From NCBI GenBank assembly GCA_016844415.1, contig JAENIX010000031.1:1-7860 (forward strand): 7,860 nucleotides of DNA. The letters are read 5' to 3'. Below, piece after piece: positions 4,945-7,860 of this stretch. Position numbers and translations under genes: made by a program. The first letter of the stretch is position 1. Every line of letters begins with the position of its first letter. Below the pieces are notes generated by a model that searched no databases, had not been told where the DNA came from, and saw nothing but the letters and a program-made list of their open reading frames with translations. The DNA comes from Actinomycetota bacterium (GTDB lineage: Bacteria; Desulfobacterota; Deferrimicrobia; Deferrimicrobiales; Deferrimicrobiaceae).

Positions 4945-5171
4945 GCGCTGCGCTCCTCATGCAAGTACCTGGTCACATCTTCTGCCGTCTTGAAGGCGCG
5001 ATGTCCGGGGGCTTCGCCCAGGATGTCTAACGCCGAGCGACGCATAGGGGCTGACAGTTCCGGGAACAGGATGATAACTTCTACCTGCTGTCCTGGCTCA
5101 AGTTGCGGGGCAATTATCTCGATCTTGCTGCCGGAGAGAATGGTTGTCTGTATACGAAGGGCTGCTTGCAT
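4932..5171 (-). CDS. Antitoxin of the truncated PIN toxin
   Basis: 79 residues. The first half (LRIQTTILSGSKIEIIAPQL, then EPGQQVEVIILF) is a beta-rich segment like the short domain at the start of many PIN-partner antitoxins (pattern G-x-[IK]-E-[IL]-x-x-P-x-L-x-x-G-x-x-VEVI). The second half (SALDILGEAPGHRAFKTAED, then VTRYLHEERSAWDN) is the toxin-binding tail that I recognise from the same family, ending in ERxxW. The ATG at 5171-5169 has an exceptionally strong SD. It overlaps the PIN gene by 13 bp. With the toxin broken, this gene may persist as a stand-alone repressor or as protection against a related PIN toxin elsewhere. Confidence 0.85.
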   Translation of the reverse strand: MQAALRIQTTILSGSKIEIIAPQLEPGQQVEVIILFPELSAPMRRSALDILGEAPGHRAFKTAEDVTRYLHEERSAWDN

Positions 5172-5175
5172 ATCG

Positions 5176-5186
5176 TCACCTCCTTA
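5176..5186 (-). promoter_or_regulatory. Near-perfect Shine-Dalgarno of the antitoxin
   Basis: TAAGGAGGTGA on the minus strand matches the 16S rRNA 3' end over at least 9-10 bases, 4 bases from the match end (7 from GGAGG) to the ATG. It implies high antitoxin translation relative to the overlapping toxin. Confidence 0.8.
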
Positions 5187-5190
5187 ATGT

Positions 5191-5231
5191 CTATACAGCC
5201 TGTACGAGTCCACCAATAGACTCTACAGCCT
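5191..5231. repeat. Two 11-bp direct repeats 30 bp apart, candidate operator pair
   Basis: CTATACAGCCT (5191-5201) and CTCTACAGCCT (5221-5231) differ at one base and are spaced by 30 bp, about three helical turns. One copy covers the -10 box of the antitoxin promoter, the other lies just before the SD. GAGTC/GACTC inverted arms lie between them. Confidence 0.45.
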
Positions 5232-5248
5232 TTCGGGGTTTGTATCAA
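5220..5248 (-). promoter_or_regulatory. Probable promoter of the antitoxin/PIN operon
   Basis: Minus strand: TTGATA (5248-5243), 17 bases, TAGAGT (5225-5220), giving a leader of about 40 bases before the ATG. The -35 is 5/6 and the -10 is 4/6 to consensus. Confidence 0.55.
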
Positions 5249-5285
5249 CGGAGCAGGCCACCGGATCGACGTCTGTCCCTGTTCT

Positions 5286-5316
5286 GCGGGAGTTCTGCGG
5301 TTTTCATGAACGTCCC
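5286..5316. repeat. Type B dispersed repeat, copy 2
   Basis: GCGGGAGTTCTGCGGTTTTC then ATGAACGTCCC; about 26/31 identical to 2269-2299. It lies about 40 bases upstream of the antitoxin promoter and 55 bases downstream of the ATPase stop. Confidence 0.7.
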
Positions 5317-5357
5317 AATCACGAATTTTCAAGGAGCCACCGCCAAAGCGGCACGAG

Positions 5358-5371
5358 CCGGGGTTCCCCGG
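5358..5371 (-). terminator. GC-rich perfect palindrome directly after the ATPase stop, possible terminator
   Basis: CCGGGGTTCCCCGG is a perfect 14-bp inverted repeat starting at the base next to the ATPase TAA (5374-5372). As RNA it could form a 5-bp CCGGG/CCCGG stem with a GAAC loop. There is no U-run after it, so intrinsic termination is doubtful. Confidence 0.3.
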
Positions 5372-6682
5372 TTACAGACGACCAGCCGCATAGAGTGGGA
5401 GATAACGGACGATGTTTCTCCGGCTTATATTCTTGGCGCTCAGGATGTACGCCCTCGGGGGGCGATAGCGCTCTATGTAGACCTTCAGGCTCTTCGATTG
5501 GGTCACCCATCCGGATTTGACCTCCACGGGCACAACTTCCCCCTCCCGTTCAAGAAGAAATTCCACTTCTGCCGTGCGCCCCTGCCAGCAGAAGAGGGTC
5601 TTATCTCCCGCGGCGCGCAGTTCCTGAGCCACGAAATTTTCCGCGACGTAACCCTGGTAGCTGCCGAATTCATAGTTCAGGAACGTGGCCGGGGCGATGC
5701 CGCTTGCGGCTCCCAGAAGGCCCACATCAAAGAAGTAGAGTTTGAAGCGGTTTTCCTTAACATATCCGGAAAGGGGAACGCCGACGGCGTCGATAATGGG
5801 CGTCCGGATGAGCAGATTGGCGCATTCCAGCCAGTCCAGGGGAGCGGACAATCTCTCGTAACCCCGGATTCCGGGGATCCCTTCGCGAAGCTTGAATTTT
5901 CCGGCCGATCCGTTTTGCGTCCTCGCCAGTTGCGCGGGCACGTTCCGCCATAGTTTCTCGATATGCAAGGCGTTGCTCTTCCCGCTATGTTTCGCCATAT
6001 CGGCCAGATAGGCCTCCAGCAGGTCCCGCTGCGCCTTTCGGATCGCCTGAACGGCTTCGTATAAATTTCCCTGCCGCTCGCGATAATGGTTTACGGCATC
6101 GGGCAGGCCGCCGACAATCAGGTAGTGTTTCCACAATCCCCACAGTTGTTCGTGCGCCGTCTCCGGGAAGGGCTGGGTCAAGTCATGTTTCCGGATCAAT
6201 TCGGCCAGCCGTTCCTTTCCCACGCCGTCGAGAAATTCATCGAACGAAAGGGGGTACATATCCAGAAATTGAATTTTCCCGACGGGGAAGGAGTCCGGTT
6301 GCAGCGCCACACCCAGGAGGGAACCGGCGACGCACAGAGCCATCTCCGGCATTTCCTCGGAGAAATATTTCAGGCTGCTCAGCGCCCTCGAGCTACGCTG
6401 GATCTCATCGAGGATGACCAGATCCAGGCGGCGGTCGATGGGCCGATCGAGGTAAAACTGCAATTCGTCGAGGATGCGATCCGGTTTCAGATCCTGCTCG
6501 AATATCCGCCCCAGCTTTTCATCCTTTTCAAAATTGACATAATGATAACGGGGAAAAGCCGCTCCGCCGAATTCCTTCAGGCTATAGGTCTTGCCGACCT
6601 GCCGGGCGCCCCTGAGAATCAGGGGTTTGCGGTTTACGGACGTTTTCCAGCGGTTTAAAAAATCGGTGACGGTGCGTTTCAT
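5372..6682 (-). CDS. AAA-family ATPase with C-terminal DUF4143 domain
   Basis: 436 residues, full length for this family. N-terminal ATPase: Walker A GARQVGKT (25-32), YHYVNFEKD (46-54), Walker B LVILDEIQ (88-95), and sensor-like CVAGSLLGV (117-125). A linker with PLSFDEFL (144-151) and LIVGGLPDAV follows, typical of these proteins. C-terminal DUF4143: FFDVGLLGA, YVAENFVAQEL, then TAEVEFLLERE and VVPVEVKSG (370-391). The last segment resembles the PD-(D/E)xK nuclease core (usually EVDFLL...IEVK); the Asp is Glu here (E374), with E387 and K389 retained. Cellular role of the family is not established; genomes often carry many stand-alone copies, frequently near mobile or toxin-antitoxin genes. 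It is monocistronic here. There is no SD before ATG 6682-6680, and a promoter -10 lies within ten bases, so it may be leaderless. Confidence 0.9.
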   Translation of the reverse strand: MKRTVTDFLNRWKTSVNRKPLILRGARQVGKTYSLKEFGGAAFPRYHYVNFEKDEKLGRIFEQDLKPDRILDELQFYLDRPIDRRLDLVILDEIQRSSRALSSLKYFSEEMPEMALCVAGSLLGVALQPDSFPVGKIQFLDMYPLSFDEFLDGVGKERLAELIRKHDLTQPFPETAHEQLWGLWKHYLIVGGLPDAVNHYRERQGNLYEAVQAIRKAQRDLLEAYLADMAKHSGKSNALHIEKLWRNVPAQLARTQNGSAGKFKLREGIPGIRGYERLSAPLDWLECANLLIRTPIIDAVGVPLSGYVKENRFKLYFFDVGLLGAASGIAPATFLNYEFGSYQGYVAENFVAQELRAAGDKTLFCWQGRTAEVEFLLEREGEVVPVEVKSGWVTQSKSLKVYIERYRPPRAYILSAKNISRRNIVRYLPLYAAGRL

Positions 6683-6686
6683 AAAG

Positions 6687-6718
6687 GTATAAATATACTA
6701 CGTGTGTATTTACTGCAA
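6687..6718 (-). promoter_or_regulatory. AT-rich promoter/operator of the ATPase gene
   Basis: Minus strand: TTGCAG (6718-6713), a 15-base spacer, TATATT (6697-6692, 5/6 to consensus), then only nine bases to the ATG. The inverted repeat GTATA-AA-TATAC (6687-6698) covers the -10. The spacer is short, so the -35 is uncertain. The position of the -10 implies a leader of a few bases at most. Confidence 0.4.
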
Positions 6719-6743
6719 GGACTATTTGCCTTAAGCAGCAAAT

Positions 6744-7778
6744 CTATTTCCCAGTGTGTGACTTCTGCCGCGCTTCCGTCGCGCGTTCCTTACCCCATAC
6801 CAAAAGACCACCGCAGGCGATCCCGGCGGCCACGGAAACCACCAACGCGATTCGTATCGCGGGACCGGACGGAATGCAGGCCGCGGCGGCGGCACAGGAA
6901 GCGACCACCACGAGCAGTTCGATGGAAGTGACTTTCCTGTGGGACATTCCGAGATCCGTCAACCTTTGATAGAAGTGGGTGCGATGCGCCTGGTACCACT
7001 TCTCCTTCCGCCACATTCTGCGGAACAGAGTGAGCGTCGTGTCCAGGATGAAGTTGGAAAACGGCAGTACGAGGACAAGGAACGGAACCGGCGTCGCCAA
7101 CGCGGCCACCACGGACTGCATCCCGTAGAACGCACCCAGAAACGCGCTCCCCGCATCCCCCATGAAGACCCGCGCGGGAGGCCAATTGTGGATGAGAAAC
7201 CCCATCGACGCCGCCGCGATGAAGAGGTTCGCCGCCGCCCAGCCCGTCTCCCCGTAGTAAGCGAAGACCAGGAAGAAAAAACAGGACGCCACGGCGGACT
7301 CCCCGCCGGCCAGCCCGTCGATCCCGTCCATGAAGTTGTACAGGTTCAGCATCCATACAACCCAAAATGCCCCTATAAGGATCCATAGCCAAGACATCGT
7401 CGACCAGGCATACAACGACAGAATCGCCGCAGCGATTTGGACCAGGAACCGAAAAAGTGGAGACAAGCCGGCCAAATCGTCCCAGAAACCAAGGACGGAC
7501 ATCACGACCGCGAAAACCATCGCATGCGGCAACCCTTTGACTGAGAGCACTTCCCCCGCCGCCAACAACGCCCAGCAGCCAAAAGCCAGCACGGCCGCTA
7601 CGACCATGGGGACCCCGCCCATCCTCGGGGTTGGGACAGCGTGGGAACTGCGCTCGTTGGGGACATCGATCACTCCCGCGCGATGCGCGAAGCGGATCGA
7701 CACCCACACACCTCCGGCGGAAACCGCCAACGCCCCGGCGGCCAGTCCCAACGTCAGCGGGCCGAATCCCTGTACCAA
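6744..7778 (-). CDS. WecA/WbpL-type polyprenyl-phosphate sugar-1-phosphate transferase (glycosyltransferase family 4)
   Basis: 344 residues, about ten or eleven hydrophobic segments. It transfers a sugar-1-phosphate (usually HexNAc or a modified HexNAc) from a UDP-sugar to undecaprenyl phosphate at the inner membrane, starting O-antigen or another surface glycan. Family motifs are all present: DVPNERSSH with PTPRMGG (38-55), the Asp pair in GFWDDL (D100, D101), NFMDGIDGL (148-156), RVFMGDAGS (203-211) and the cytoplasmic HRTHFYQRL loop (265-273). PNxRSSH plus PTPRMGG points to the WbpL/WecA side rather than MraY. Sugar specificity cannot be read. Start is TTG (7778-7776), chosen because AAGGA lies seven bases upstream and the only earlier in-frame codons run to a stop without a start. 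The rest of the polysaccharide locus is presumably upstream, outside the window. Confidence 0.93.
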   Translation of the reverse strand: MVQGFGPLTLGLAAGALAVSAGGVWVSIRFAHRAGVIDVPNERSSHAVPTPRMGGVPMVVAAVLAFGCWALLAAGEVLSVKGLPHAMVFAVVMSVLGFWDDLAGLSPLFRFLVQIAAAILSLYAWSTMSWLWILIGAFWVVWMLNLYNFMDGIDGLAGGESAVASCFFFLVFAYYGETGWAAANLFIAAASMGFLIHNWPPARVFMGDAGSAFLGAFYGMQSVVAALATPVPFLVLVLPFSNFILDTTLTLFRRMWRKEKWYQAHRTHFYQRLTDLGMSHRKVTSIELLVVVASCAAAAACIPSGPAIRIALVVSVAAGIACGGLLVWGKERATEARQKSHTGK

Positions 7779-7785
7779 CGGACCG

Positions 7786-7790
7786 TCCTT
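7786..7790 (-). promoter_or_regulatory. Shine-Dalgarno AAGGA supporting the TTG start
   Basis: Minus-strand AAGGA with seven bases to TTG (7778). A nearby ATG (7795-7793) is in another frame, so this SD is what fixes the start. Confidence 0.6.
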
Positions 7791-7797
7791 GTCATTC

Positions 7798-7824
7798 CTT
7801 TCTGCGGTTTTTCAGGAACGTCCC
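7798..7824. repeat. Type B dispersed repeat, copy 3
   Basis: CTTTCTGCGGTTTTTCAGGA then ACGTCCC matches 5292-5316 with one extra T and a few substitutions. It is in the same orientation as the other copies and again lies upstream of a gene start. A minus-strand frame through it (7860-7792, ending GTFLKNRRKE and TGA) is open to the window edge and could be the end of an upstream gene, but the coding impression may come from the repeat itself. Confidence 0.65.
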
Positions 7825-7860
7825 GGCTCCATCCCCGTGCATAACCATTTCCAGACCGGC

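Noticed and set aside
5144..5953. Long plus-strand open frame (about 270 codons) opposite the antitoxin leader and ATPase.
   Set aside because: The minus strand encodes a full AAA/DUF4143 protein with all motifs; the plus frame has no recognisable domain and no SD.
7792..7860. Partial minus-strand reading frame ending GTFLKNRRKE-stop, as the 3' end of an upstream gene.
   Set aside because: Most of it is the type B repeat, and 23 codons are too few to establish coding; mentioned under the repeat only.
1..7860. CRISPR array, tRNA or rRNA genes, insertion sequence with its own transposase.
   Set aside because: No regular repeat-spacer pattern, no cloverleaf or rRNA-like sequence, and no transposase motif seen on either strand.

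Overview
This window looks like an accessory 'toxin-antitoxin island' from a moderately GC-rich (roughly 55-60 %) Gram-negative-type bacterium. The dispersed GAACGTCCC-type repeats and the mix of ATG, GTG and TTG starts remind me of Desulfobacterota/Geobacter-like genomes. That assignment is from memory and is weak. Every gene I can support reads on the minus strand, so biological order runs from high to low coordinates.

Layout from 7860 down to 1. A WecA/WbpL-type polyprenyl-phosphate sugar-1-phosphate transferase (7778-6744) is the edge of what is probably a surface-polysaccharide locus. Next is an AAA ATPase with a C-terminal DUF4143 domain (6682-5372), which has its own AT-rich promoter and is possibly leaderless. 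Then comes a chain of toxin-antitoxin modules. (i) An antitoxin (5171-4932) overlaps a PIN toxin (4944-4618) that stops right after its GLKTP motif. A recognisable PIN tail with an internal stop lies at 3466-3362, and an unrecognised 375-residue gene (4594-3467) sits exactly between the two pieces. (ii) An MntA/HepT pair (3347-2859 and 2884-2465) has canonical catalytic motifs. (iii) An intact AbrB-type VapB plus PIN VapC (2209-2006, 2006-1626) has a clear sigma-70 promoter and is followed by the C-terminal shred of another VapC (1599-1516). (iv) A second, divergent MntA/HepT-like pair (1371-1000, 1010-519). (v) The first 103 codons of a ribbon-helix-helix antitoxin-like protein (310-1), with a perfect 20-bp palindrome just upstream, run off the window.

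Two related dispersed repeats punctuate the chain. Type A (a 50-bp identical unit at 459-508 and 1431-1480, and a shortened copy at 2431-2449) always lies just 3' of a toxin gene or toxin remnant, always in the same orientation. Type B (2269-2299, 5286-5316, 7798-7824) lies upstream of operons, also always in the same orientation. Both carry the core GAACGTCCC or a one-base variant. They resemble REP/MITE-type elements, and their positions suggest that the modules were assembled or shuffled through them.

Functionally, the pairs are predicted to be post-transcriptional RNA-targeting toxins (PIN and HEPN RNases) kept silent by co-transcribed partners (a DNA-binding/wrapping VapB, and nucleotidyltransferases that AMPylate HepT). 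The most unusual points are the split vapC around an orphan gene, the repeat-punctuated cassette structure, and the HepT-like protein lacking the catalytic histidine.
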